Shown one piece after another: positions 26,639 to 36,900 of a DNA stretch of 55,703 nucleotides. Under the pieces are notes generated by a model, which worked only from the letters and a program-made list of their open reading frames with translations, did no database searches and was not told where the DNA came from. The translations under genes and the position numbers were made by a program. This stretch comes from an uncultured Verrucomicrobia subdivision 3 bacterium (GTDB lineage Bacteria > Verrucomicrobiota > Verrucomicrobiia > Limisphaerales > UBA8199). Within the stretch, counting starts at the first letter, position 1; every line of letters begins with the position of its first letter. The stretch covers positions 1 to 55,703 of the forward strand of contig CAIWMU010000192.1 of assembly GCA_903913865.1 (NCBI GenBank), written 5' to 3'.

Positions 26639-28585
26639 ATGATGAACCTTATGTCATTGTCCTTTAGGGCTCAAAAGCACCTTGCACTCTGGGTGCTTGC
26701 GCTGGGTATTCCGGCGTTTCAAACCGCCCAGGCGACGTTTGTCCCTCAGGCGACAAACTACGCCATCACCGAGCCGCTGGTAGGAGATCAGGCCCACCCG
26801 TCCCTTGCACTCGGTGCAGGTGGAGGGTTTCTGGTCTGGGAGGACAACAGGACAGATGGATCCGGTTCGGGGATCAGCGCGATTGCGCTGGACGCAGGAT
26901 TCTCAAAAGTGTTCAGCACCTTTCGGATCAACGCTGACGGGGTAGGGGATCAGGTGATGCCCAAGGCGAGTCTTCTCAAAGCCGGAGGGGCAGTCTTTAC
27001 ATGGCTCGGAGGCCGTCCGGAAGCCCGTCAGGTTTACGCCAGGTTCATGAGCAAGGACAACACATGGAGCACCGGGGACGTGAGGGTAGCCGGGAATACC
27101 AATCGGGCCAAGGCTGGCGCTGTCGTGACAACTCTCAACAACAGCAATGTTGTGGTTGTTTGGGCCAGTTTTAATCAGGTCTCCAGCAACAGCATGGCCG
27201 ACATCTACGGTCAGGTTCTCACCCCATCAGGTCAGAAGGTCGGTGCTGAATTTCAAATCAACCAATTTGCGAAATACAATCAGCGGGCCCCTGCAGTAGC
27301 CGCCTTGAAAAACGGTGGATTTGCCGTGGCGTGGGTATCTGAGCAACAAAGGGTTGAGATCGGCAGCCCAAGCCCGGTTCCGCAGCCCTCGGCAAATTTG
27401 ATGCCCAGCGTCGATATTTACGCCAGGCTTTATACAAGTGCGGGTGTGGCTTCAGGGTCTGAGTTTCTTGTAAACACCGACAACGCCATTTGTTCCGAAC
27501 CGCAGCTCGCGGCAGGGGACAGCGGTTTTCTTGCCGTCTGGTCCGAGAAGCACCCACTTCGGTTGACGAACGGTTGGGACATCGCCGCACGGTCCTATTC
27601 CAGTGCAGGTGTGGGCGGGGTTGTGAGTCGCTTGAACGCCTTCCTTCCCAGAGATCAATTCAGTCCGAGCATCGCGGCTGCCGGCAGCGAATATTTCGCA
27701 GTGTGGACCAGTATGGGTCAGGATGGTTCGCGTGAAGGGACTTTCGGTCGCATTATTGCGGCGGATGGGGCGCCTGAGGGCGATGAGATTTCTGTCAACA
27801 CAACGGTTGTCAGCCAGCAGATGCACCCCGTTGTAGGGTCAGATGGAACAAAGTTCGTTGCAGCCTGGAGCAGTTTCACCGGGGTAGCCAACAGCTTCGA
27901 CTTGTTTGCACAGCGGTATGCACAGGTGCTTGAACCCTTGGCCGCGATGAACGCTCCGTTCGTCTATGTGCCGTTCAATGTGAGCGCCGGGGCTTACCAG
28001 ACAGCGGTCCAGGTTTCATGGGCCGTTCAGGCGGGCCTTCCAGTGGACCACTACGAGGTTTACGTGGATGGATCAGCAACTCCGTCCGTTACGACCACCA
28101 CAAATATCTGGATTGCAACAGGGCTGACTGCTGGATCGACGCACACCTTTCAAGTGGCCTACGTCGCAAATGACCAAAGGCGGTCCCCACTTTCAGCCGC
28201 TTCGAGTGCGACTCTCTGGAATGGGTTTAACTGGGGTGGAATTCCCTTCGAGTGGATGTCCACCTACTATGGTGCTGACACTGCAAACTGGCCTGCCGCC
28301 GGCTCCAAAGTTGGTGGAACGGGTCCAACTCTGGCTAGCATTTTCCTGAGCGGGGCGAATCCACTGCTGGCCACCACGTGGCTCAAAGTGCGCATCACGC
28401 ATAGCGCTCAAGGACCGTTTCTTAACTGGAATCCACAGGCTGGTTTGGTTTACCAGCCCCAAACATCGACCAATCTGGTTAATTGGGCGAATCTCGGAGG
28501 GCCGCGCTTCGCAGCCGGTGCCGCCGATTCCATGCTCGTTGGCGGCAACCGTGCCGCCTATTACCGTGTTTTGCGCTTGCGCTAA
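26639..28585 (+). CDS. Exported protein: predicted seven-bladed propeller, Fn3 domain and C-terminal surface module
   Basis: From ATG 26639 the protein has 648 residues and a signal peptide (HLALWVLALGIPAFQTAQA). I count seven repeats of about 60 residues between nucleotides 26780 and 27930. Each has a core like GGFLVWEDNR, GGFAVAWVSEQ or KFVAAWSSF, then a D-I-Y-x-Q/R strand and a G-x-E-x-x-V/I-N end, so a seven-bladed beta propeller is likely. A fibronectin type III domain follows (VQVSWAVQAGLPVDHYEVYV), then a region with YGADTANWPAAGS. The last 55 residues (YQPQTSTNLVNWANLG ... AAYYRVLRLR) resemble the tails of three other proteins downstream. No enzyme site is visible. It starts 105 bases after the secretin gene. 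ATG 26642 would serve equally. Confidence 0.75.
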   Translation: MMNLMSLSFRAQKHLALWVLALGIPAFQTAQATFVPQATNYAITEPLVGDQAHPSLALGAGGGFLVWEDNRTDGSGSGISAIALDAGFSKVFSTFRINADGVGDQVMPKASLLKAGGAVFTWLGGRPEARQVYARFMSKDNTWSTGDVRVAGNTNRAKAGAVVTTLNNSNVVVVWASFNQVSSNSMADIYGQVLTPSGQKVGAEFQINQFAKYNQRAPAVAALKNGGFAVAWVSEQQRVEIGSPSPVPQPSANLMPSVDIYARLYTSAGVASGSEFLVNTDNAICSEPQLAAGDSGFLAVWSEKHPLRLTNGWDIAARSYSSAGVGGVVSRLNAFLPRDQFSPSIAAAGSEYFAVWTSMGQDGSREGTFGRIIAADGAPEGDEISVNTTVVSQQMHPVVGSDGTKFVAAWSSFTGVANSFDLFAQRYAQVLEPLAAMNAPFVYVPFNVSAGAYQTAVQVSWAVQAGLPVDHYEVYVDGSATPSVTTTTNIWIATGLTAGSTHTFQVAYVANDQRRSPLSAASSATLWNGFNWGGIPFEWMSTYYGADTANWPAAGSKVGGTGPTLASIFLSGANPLLATTWLKVRITHSAQGPFLNWNPQAGLVYQPQTSTNLVNWANLGGPRFAAGAADSMLVGGNRAAYYRVLRLR

Positions 28586-28596
28586 TCTGGCTCCCT

Positions 28597-30831
28597 ATGT
28601 TGCGATTACTAAAGAAATCTTGGTGGGCAATTCTTCTGGCCGTAGGACTCCAGTCGGCGTCCGGCTTTGCACTGCTAGGCATCCGCGAAGCGTATCAGGT
28701 CGATTCACTCACCTACCTGCTGGGCTTCTCAGACCAGGCCAAGAATATCGATCAGGGCTTTCGGTGGAGCGTACCGACGAACTATTACACCTTTGATCCT
28801 ACGTTCGTCTCCTACTTTGGATCCAACGGAATGTGGTCTGTGGAGCAGGGTATTGCCGTTCTGAACGCTTTGACGAATGTCTCCAGTTACAGCGCCGGGC
28901 TGGAAGAGTTCCCTCTTGAGGAGATCAGGGTAAACATGACTGCGCAGGCGCTTGGGCTTTTTGATATCAAGTCCACGACTCTGGAGATGATGCTTGAGAA
29001 TCTTGGGTTGGGGGATCCCGAGCGTTTCGCTTGGACTCTTCGGAGTCGCACCCTTCTTGGCGGGGCACAATGTCCCAACTTTCTGTATGGCGTGATCCAG
29101 CGGAATTTTGACCCAATAACAGCCGCTCCATCCTCCTATGTGAACGGGAATCTATATTCCTATGTGATTGTTGAGGGATGTCCAACGGTTGATCGGGGGG
29201 ACGCTTTTGAAATCACGGTGGATCGCTCCTCCGCTCTTGGGTCTGCGGTCGCGACTCCCAAGTTCATGTTTGGAGATGAGTCTTATTGGGGTTATTACCA
29301 CACGGGGCTTACGCGGGATGACATGGGTGGACTTCGTTGGCTTTACCGGACGAACAACCTGATCGCTTCACAGGCGGGGCCAAACACGCTGACCTACTCG
29401 ACAAATTCAACGACTCCCCAGCTGCTGTTCACATCGAACCTCACCATGCTGGCAAATCAAGCGCTGACAAACAACGCTGGGGCGCTTCAGGCCCTTTATC
29501 CCAACCTTGTAATACTGAGCACGACCAACATGTTCACAAACATTTGGACGACGAACTACACCGCCTATTTTACGAATTATGCGTTGGATCCGGTTGGAAC
29601 CCTGCCGCATATCGCCTTTGAAACGAATTACGATTTCAGCATTCAGACCTACTACTACCACGTTTTTGGGAACCTCTTCAGCATCACCAATCAGCCCGGT
29701 GGTTACACGGCGGTACCCATTGTGACTCTCGGTGCTCAAACCGGCAACAGATACATCACGGTGATGACAACCTCTGTCACCAACAAGCCGTTTTCACCTG
29801 TGGGAACCGTGGTAACCAACACAAGCTTCAAGACATATCTGACGAATGGCATTTTGGGGGAATATTTCATCTCCCCGACCAATTCCTGTGCCATCAATAT
29901 TCTGGCCCTTCAGGCAAGTTTGACGAACCGCTACACCAATGTTCTGGTGAGTGCGACCAACACGCCCGTCATCACCAACCCGAACCTGCCCGCCGGTAAC
30001 ACGAACCAGTTCACGTTTGATCAATCACTGATCGAATACAGCACCAACCATGCCTTTGTCATCAGTCCTGTCGTATGCGAAACCAACAGTGTTGCGGTGC
30101 GTCAGGGTATAGAGAAGGTGAGCTATGTTCGGAGGGATTACGACTCGCTCCTCAACCGGTTTTTCTTCCCGGTTACGAACTACTACACACTCTATGCGGT
30201 GACAAACAACCAGATCGTTCCACAGAAAGTCCAGCGTGTGGTTACGCAGCCCGATTTCCTGTTCGATGCAGATGATCTGACGACTGTCGGTGCCCCCTTC
30301 ATCCATGTGACTGTCTCCAGGCAGAGTCCGAATTTTGTGGTTGCGACAAATGCAAGCTTCGGTGGCGGTCTAACCGGCCCTGGCACCATCGAGCCGACAG
30401 TGAACTTCACCTTCAACAAGGTTGGTCCCCTCTACCTAAACTTTGGCCCGGGCAGTGAAGTGGACAAACAGCTTACTTACCTTTGGGGATCCTACGACGG
30501 AACCACGAACGCACCGACCGTCTATCCGATTGGAACCAGCATCTTCGATGTTGAAAACATGGCACTTCTAACCGTCGCGAACACAACCCTAGCGGTTGGG
30601 GCTGTAAACAGCACCTATGGCGAGCAACTGCGGGTTCTTGGAGGCACGCCACCCTATGTTTGGGCCCTCAGAGACGATTCGGCAGGTTTGCCCCCTGGAT
30701 TATCTCTTCAAGCTGATGGATCCATCACCGGGACACCCACTCAGGATGGCGTTTACGATTTCGTGGTGCGGTTGACTGACGCGGGGGCGCGATACGTTGA
30801 CAGGGCCTTTACCTTGCAAATCAATCCGTAG
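28597..30831 (+). CDS. Exported Thr/Asn-rich protein with C-terminal Ig-like (He_PIG-type) domain
   Basis: The 744-residue protein has a signal peptide (KKSWWAILLAVGLQSASGFA). The N-terminal third contains LTRDDMGGLRWLYR, which resembles the C-terminal end of metzincin peptidase domains, but no HExxH motif exists, so catalysis is not supported. The middle is rich in T-N pairs (TNMFTNIWTTNYTAYFTNYA) and shares NYTAYFTN and NQIVPQKVQRVV-like segments with the 3155-residue protein. The C-terminal 75 residues (GGTPPYVWALRDDSAGLPPG ... ITGTPTQDGVYDFVVRL) form a bacterial Ig-like domain of the He_PIG type. It starts 11 bases after the previous gene. Unlike its neighbours it lacks the YYRVR-type tail. 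Function unknown; surface exposure is inferred. Confidence 0.72.
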   Translation: MLRLLKKSWWAILLAVGLQSASGFALLGIREAYQVDSLTYLLGFSDQAKNIDQGFRWSVPTNYYTFDPTFVSYFGSNGMWSVEQGIAVLNALTNVSSYSAGLEEFPLEEIRVNMTAQALGLFDIKSTTLEMMLENLGLGDPERFAWTLRSRTLLGGAQCPNFLYGVIQRNFDPITAAPSSYVNGNLYSYVIVEGCPTVDRGDAFEITVDRSSALGSAVATPKFMFGDESYWGYYHTGLTRDDMGGLRWLYRTNNLIASQAGPNTLTYSTNSTTPQLLFTSNLTMLANQALTNNAGALQALYPNLVILSTTNMFTNIWTTNYTAYFTNYALDPVGTLPHIAFETNYDFSIQTYYYHVFGNLFSITNQPGGYTAVPIVTLGAQTGNRYITVMTTSVTNKPFSPVGTVVTNTSFKTYLTNGILGEYFISPTNSCAINILALQASLTNRYTNVLVSATNTPVITNPNLPAGNTNQFTFDQSLIEYSTNHAFVISPVVCETNSVAVRQGIEKVSYVRRDYDSLLNRFFFPVTNYYTLYAVTNNQIVPQKVQRVVTQPDFLFDADDLTTVGAPFIHVTVSRQSPNFVVATNASFGGGLTGPGTIEPTVNFTFNKVGPLYLNFGPGSEVDKQLTYLWGSYDGTTNAPTVYPIGTSIFDVENMALLTVANTTLAVGAVNSTYGEQLRVLGGTPPYVWALRDDSAGLPPGLSLQADGSITGTPTQDGVYDFVVRLTDAGARYVDRAFTLQINP

Positions 30832-30867
30832 CGGAGAAGCCGGGATGGACAACATGGAGCGCGCAAC

Positions 30868-33816
30868 GTGAGCAAAAGATTTATGAAATGTCTGTTAGCC
30901 TTGAGCTTGTCGGCGGGCCTTCTTGCCGTGACGGCGATGGCACAACCGTCCGATACCTATATCAACTACGGGCAAGCGCAGGTTCCGCCGCTTAGCCCGA
31001 GTTCCCTTCAGATTGATGCAGTCAACTTCATCAATGAGGGTCCGTTTGTTTGGGTGAACACAAATTTCACCATGAACGCACAATTATGGGAGCCGTCCAA
31101 TACCCGTAATTTCATTAACAACAACACCATGGTTGGGATGCCTGGACTGCGATTTGACTGCGCACCATCCTCCAGTGGGGTGCGGACGCCTGCCGAGAGC
31201 TTCCAGAACAATGGTTCCATAACGGTGGACAGCGATAATGCCACCTTTTTCGGCTTCAACAGGTTTCTGTTCCAAGGCGGGGTTCCGCAACTGAAAGTCC
31301 TTGCGAACAATATTGCCAGCCCAGGCACCATCAGTTTGGGGTTGGACACAGTGGCCACCTTCACAGGGGGTAACGTGGACTTCAGTGGTGGGCACATCAC
31401 CATGGCAACCACCGGGACGAACGTGTTTGCGAACACTTTCTTCTTCAATCAGGGATATTTCGATGGGTATTGGGGCTTGGACACTAATTCCAATCCAGCG
31501 GGCTTCTTCAATTCGAATCCCCCCATGACTCCCTCACATCTTGTGACGAACAGAACCTACCTTCGCTCCTTTGAGCAACTGGTTGGGAATAATTCGCTTA
31601 CTTATTATGACGAGTTCTTCGACAACACCGGGTCGAACCGTTTTGTTCGGGCAGTTGTGGTCATTAACACGAACACAGATGTATCTCTAAACGTCGTTTT
31701 CCCGCCCGCCCAATTCAGTCCGTTCTGGGACATCATTGTCGAGTGGCAGATGGTTGCCAAAAATCAGCTCTCAACGTCTACAAACTACATGTATCTGGCC
31801 GATTCGTTTGGTGGAACCACCAACTTCGGTCTGTTCTGGAACGGGTTCACCAGTGCCTTCGCCACCTACATACCGCAGAACTATGATTTCCTCATCGGAG
31901 GACCGTTCAATTTCGGGCAAAAGGCTTCCCCGCAGATTCTGCCGCGCAACTTGCTCAACAGCAATGGTTCAGCGGCACAATATGCCGCCTATCAGGCTAT
32001 CTTCAATTCGAGCGCTCAAATTCTGGCCGACGTCGTTGGGCAGGATGTCACAAATGAGTCCTCCAGAATTGAGATCAACGCCACCAAATATCTTGATCTG
32101 ACCGACTCGACCATTGCGAGTGCGAGCTATCTTAAGATACAGGCCACCAACCATTTCGCAGGCAGTACCGGTGCAAGCATCAGTTCACCCTGGTGCGATC
32201 TCAATTTGCGGATCACCAACGGGACTTTTACAGTCACGAACCTGCTTAAGCCAACTGTGACCAAGCCGGAAGGAACTGTTGAGCTGTTCAGCTCCCGCTG
32301 GACCAACAACGCTGCCGGACTGACGAACTCGTATCATGTGCTCTTCGTTCAGTCACGCATCACAACGGAGTCGCCTAGCCGGATTCAAGATCTTACCCTT
32401 AGGGTTACGAATAGTCTCGGTGGTGCGGACAACCTCATTATTAACGACACGCTCAACATCACTCGAAATCTGTTGTTGGACGCCAGCCGGATCACAGTGG
32501 CCACCAATGATTCCGAGGCTGTTTTGCCTGCAGGGGCACTGAACTGTTTGAGCAGCAGTGTGATTTGGCCCACGGTTACTCCAAGGCTTCAGTATTTCAC
32601 GAATCAGGGCACGGTGACCTCGGTGAGCACCATGCTCTTTGGCGGTCAGAGGAGTTCCCCTTACTACACAAGTAATTTCACCCAGCCCTATTGGCAGTTC
32701 ATCAACTACGGGGGAATCACCAACTCGGCAACGCTCATTTCCGCGACCAACGTTCTTAGCATTGGCAACGTGCTGGCCAGGAATGGCAATGTGGAGTTGA
32801 GGGACAACCTTTCAGCCATCCTGACCAACGGTGGCTTTTATGCGCCTCTGGGGTCCATCAAGTTCGAGAGTGGATCACTAGTGGCGAGTAATCAGGCCTT
32901 GATCGCTGGCGTCGCGCTGAGCTTCACCATCACCAATCTTCTGGATGACGGCTCGCTTGCAGGGTCGGTAGAAACCATCACAAACAAGAACCTGTGGACT
33001 GCAGGCGGCGGCGGACTCAGCCTCAACCGTCTGCCTGTCCGCGCCAGCCTTCTTGGGACGACGATCAGTGACAAGACGGTGGTCACCGGACAGCGGGTTC
33101 CGATTAAGTGGGCTGGAAAAGATGTAGGAGCGACCTCAGCTGGATTCGCTGCGAATGCGGGAGTGGGCAAGCTGATTCTTGATGGAACTACGAACTCAAT
33201 CTTTCAATTCACGGCCCCTGCTGCGGGATCTGCTATTTACATCGATTCACTCGAGCTCAAAAACTGGACGGCGGAGAATCGGGACGCGAGTGGCAACTTC
33301 AAGGGACTGTCTGCCGATGCCAACATCAAGATCTACTACGGTCAGGCGATTGCCAATGGTGTCTCGATTGCTGAGAAACTGGATGGAAAGAACGGAGGCC
33401 GGTTTGTGTGGGTCAGCACCTACAACACGGGCTTTTATTCCTCCACGAATGTAGTTTATCCTGATGGATCCACCAACAAGCTGAACACCGCCTTGGTTAC
33501 GAGTTGCGCTCTGGACACCGACCAGGATGGTATTTTGAACTGCCAGGATTCCTCGCCGGTTCCTGTTCTGAGCCCGAAGGGTCTTAATCTGGCTGTTAAC
33601 TATGCGGCACAGCCTTCGCCCAAGGCTCTCGTCTCCTGGACGACCGTTCCCTATTCGATCAACTACCTCCTTACTTCCCTTTCTGCCACAGGGACGAACT
33701 GGACCGTGGTTACCAATTTCATTCAGGGCGCCAATGGTGGGCGCGTAATTGTTGCCGATCCAATTCAACCGAAAGCTGCGCCCCGTTACTACCGGGTTCG
33801 GGTGGACGGGCCTTAG
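30868..33816 (+). CDS. Large exported beta-rich protein with TSP3-like repeat and C-terminal surface module
   Basis: The 982-residue protein starts at GTG 30868 and has a signal peptide (CLLALSLSAGLLAVTAMA). Most of its length is beta-strand-like with many N-G-x-I and F-x-N-x-G turns (FQNNGSITVDSDNATFFG, YFTNQGTVTSVSTMLFGG), suggesting a parallel beta-helix; I do not recognise a named family. Near the end, DTDQDGILNCQDSSP is a thrombospondin type 3-like calcium-binding repeat. It is followed by a module ending in NWTVVTNF ... PRYYRVRVDGP, similar to the tails of its neighbours. It begins 36 bases after the previous gene and is probably cotranscribed. A structural or adhesive surface role is inferred only from composition. 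Confidence 0.68.
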   Translation: MSKRFMKCLLALSLSAGLLAVTAMAQPSDTYINYGQAQVPPLSPSSLQIDAVNFINEGPFVWVNTNFTMNAQLWEPSNTRNFINNNTMVGMPGLRFDCAPSSSGVRTPAESFQNNGSITVDSDNATFFGFNRFLFQGGVPQLKVLANNIASPGTISLGLDTVATFTGGNVDFSGGHITMATTGTNVFANTFFFNQGYFDGYWGLDTNSNPAGFFNSNPPMTPSHLVTNRTYLRSFEQLVGNNSLTYYDEFFDNTGSNRFVRAVVVINTNTDVSLNVVFPPAQFSPFWDIIVEWQMVAKNQLSTSTNYMYLADSFGGTTNFGLFWNGFTSAFATYIPQNYDFLIGGPFNFGQKASPQILPRNLLNSNGSAAQYAAYQAIFNSSAQILADVVGQDVTNESSRIEINATKYLDLTDSTIASASYLKIQATNHFAGSTGASISSPWCDLNLRITNGTFTVTNLLKPTVTKPEGTVELFSSRWTNNAAGLTNSYHVLFVQSRITTESPSRIQDLTLRVTNSLGGADNLIINDTLNITRNLLLDASRITVATNDSEAVLPAGALNCLSSSVIWPTVTPRLQYFTNQGTVTSVSTMLFGGQRSSPYYTSNFTQPYWQFINYGGITNSATLISATNVLSIGNVLARNGNVELRDNLSAILTNGGFYAPLGSIKFESGSLVASNQALIAGVALSFTITNLLDDGSLAGSVETITNKNLWTAGGGGLSLNRLPVRASLLGTTISDKTVVTGQRVPIKWAGKDVGATSAGFAANAGVGKLILDGTTNSIFQFTAPAAGSAIYIDSLELKNWTAENRDASGNFKGLSADANIKIYYGQAIANGVSIAEKLDGKNGGRFVWVSTYNTGFYSSTNVVYPDGSTNKLNTALVTSCALDTDQDGILNCQDSSPVPVLSPKGLNLAVNYAAQPSPKALVSWTTVPYSINYLLTSLSATGTNWTVVTNFIQGANGGRVIVADPIQPKAAPRYYRVRVDGP

Positions 33817-33864
33817 GAATCATTGCGCCACGGTGTGGTGTTTTTGAAATTGGGGTGTCTTTTT

Positions 33865-33908
33865 GCGGGGTGGTCATGCTGGCCGCCCCGCGGAGTTGAG
33901 TGGGCGGC
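33865..33908 (+). terminator. Competing GC-rich hairpins before the giant gene
   Basis: GCGGGG (33865-33870) can pair with CCCCGC (33886-33891), and GCCGCCC (33882-33888) can pair with GGGCGGC (33902-33908). The two stems overlap and exclude each other. They sit in a 123-base gap and could be a terminator or a folded leader. Confidence 0.3.
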
Positions 33909-33939
33909 GTGTTTGGACAGGAATTTCTGTAGGTGAGCT

Positions 33940-36900
33940 ATGCTTAGAAAACAAATCAGTGACTTTGTGGGCGGCAGAACGGGCATCATCGGAACAGCGA
34001 TGATGCTTCTGGCGCTCTTAGTGGCACCAGCACAGGCCCAGGTGGCAACCAACCCGCCGCCGAACGATAACTTTGCCAGCGCGCTGGTTCTTGCAGGTGA
34101 CACAGGCGTGGTCCCCGGGGATAACACAGCGGGAACGCTCCAGATTGGAGAGTCGAACATCGTCGCACTTGCGCCCGTGGGGGCGTCCATCTGGTATAGC
34201 TGGACCGCGACAAACGACGGGACCTACACTTTCGATACTTCGTCCAGCCTTATTGACACCGTGCTGGGTGTTTATACTGGAACGGCCGTGGACGCACTGA
34301 CCGAGGTTGGAGCCAACGATGATTTCGGCGGGACCTTCCAGAGCAGCGTAACGTTTGACGCGGTCAGTGGAACGACCTACTACCTCGGTATTTATGGTTG
34401 GGATTACGCGATGTTCGGACTCGACGTGCAGATGGGAAAAGTCTTTTTGCACTGGGCTCCGGGCGGCGGTCGTCAGGCTGTTGCAAAGGCAGGTGACTTC
34501 CACTTCACACGCACCACTTTCCCGATCAGCGAGTTTGATTCGTTCCCTGCTCAGGAGTCGAACATGGATTACCGCCCGGCACGGGTGACTGTTACCCGTT
34601 CAGGCGGCTCGGCTGGCAAGGTTTATGTCGGCTATTCGATCACCAACGGATTCTACACCAACCAGCTTATTCTGGACATCTTTGGAACGAACATCTCCCT
34701 TGCCAACAAGCAAAAGGAGCTTTACACGAATTACCTGGTCGCCACGCGAATGCAGACGTATTCGTTCAACAGGTATGTGTATTTGGAGACCAACTACACG
34801 GCGTTTTTTACGAACGTGATCGGCGGAGCAACCAATGGTGGGGCCTATGTTGTCGCACCCACGCTGGTGAACACCAACTTCAGCTATGATGTAACCAATG
34901 CGGTCGGGGCGGTGGACAAGTATGATGTCTTCTATTACCAGGCTAATTCACAGGAGATTGTTCCCTCCGCGATCCCCCGCGATCCCCTGAAGCCAGGTGG
35001 CATTTGGGATTACCGTGCGGCGTCGAACGCGATTGTCTTCAACGACTTCCAGATGAGTGCAGACATCAATCCGATCTTCACACAGCATCGGATGTCGTTT
35101 GGCCCGGCGGCAAAACCCCTGGTTAACCCCCTCGTCTACATCACGCTGACCGAGGCGACGCTGGACCCCCTTGAATCTAACGATATCTCCCCCCCGACGA
35201 TCAGCCAGAGTGAGGGTCTGTTGAACATTCTAAATGCGCGCGTACTTCCGAGCATGGGGATGATTGGTACCAACGTCTTCAATTTCGAGAGATCCACGAT
35301 TGAGTGCACGGAGAGCGTTCGCAACACAGGGGTAGCGCTCATTCACGTCAGCAGGGCTAGTGCGGACAGTTCCTCCGCCACATCCGTCCCTTACCGGATT
35401 GATTACCTCTACCCCTATGACAACGATCACAACATGTTTGATCTGCAGAGGTTTGAATTTGCCCTTCAGGCAGGGTCGGAGTATGCGACTCCTGACAAAC
35501 CCAGCCGGAAGTTCGGGCCGAATTCCGACTTCACATCGGTGACTGGAACGGTTGATTTTCCCGCGTTTGTTGACGATGCAATTATCTCGATTCCGATCGT
35601 GGATGACAACTTGGTTGAGTTTAACGAGGACTTGCTGGTTCAATTGTATTTCCCCGACCCCCAACCGACTGACAAGTGGCTCGGGAATGTTCGCACCTGC
35701 GTCCTTACCATTGAGTATGATGAAGAGCCGGCTGGTGCGCTCGACAGGTTGCACAACAGGGACAGTTTCTCGGACACAACCCCTCCCTACAATGCCTACC
35801 CTGGTGCAAACAGCACGGTTTACTCCGTCGTTGTCCAACAGGATGGGAACACCTTGCTCGCTGGGGATTTCACGTCTTTGAATACAATTGCCCGGAACAG
35901 AATTGCCCGGATGAAGCCCGATGGGCAGATCGATCTCGGCTTCGCTCCTGGGGACGGGGCAGATCAGGTGATTACCTGCATGCAACTGGACAACCAGGGA
36001 AGAATCCTGATTGGTGGTGCCTTTTCAGCCTACAACAGGACAACTCGGAACGGGATTGCGCGGCTGATGAATAACGGAAGCCTTGACCTTAGCTTTAAGC
36101 CCGGGTTGGGCGCCAACGACCGTGTTTGGGCCGTTGCACACGCTGTCGATGGGAGCATTTACATCGCTGGTGATTTTACAATGGTGAATGGAACCAATCG
36201 TAACCATATCGCACGTCTTCTGGCAGACGGTTCCCTCGACTCCACCTTCAACCCCGGTTTCGGCACCGATGGATCAGTTTACAGCGTTGCGGCAGGAAGC
36301 GACGGTCGGGTTGTGATTGGCGGCCAGTTCAACCAATATGGTGGAGTCGCCCGTAGTTGCATCGCACGGCTGAACGGTGACGGCTCGCTTGACGAGAGCT
36401 TCAATCCCCGCAGCGGTGCGGGCGGGGCCTATCCAGCCGTTTTTGCTGTTGCCCTACAGGGCACCAAGGTGTTGGTGGGTGGTATCTTCAATACGATGTA
36501 TGGGATCGGACGCAACAACATCGCTCGCCTGGCCCAAGATGGTTCGCTCGACTTGACATTTGATCCCGGAACCGGAACCGATAATGGTGTCTTCAGCCTC
36601 TTGGCGCAGGTCGACAACAAGATTCTTATCGGTGGTAATTTCACCTCCTACAATGGGACCAGACGGGTTGGCCTTGCCAGGGTATATTCCGACGGCATTC
36701 TGGACACCACCTTTTTGGACACAGCCTACAATCATTTTGCCGGTGTCCCGACCGCTTATTGGAATCCATTCGCCGAGCCCAAGAATTACATTTACAGCAT
36801 GTCCCTGCAGCCTGACGGCAAGGTCATGATCGGTGGAAGTTTTGAGAGTGTCGGTGGTGGTTGGAGCCGCGATGACATGCACCCACGCCGGAACGTGGCT

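Noticed and set aside
29200-29360. Metzincin protease domain in the 744-residue exported protein
   Set aside because: The TRDDMGGLRWLYR end is suggestive, but no HExxH zinc motif exists upstream.
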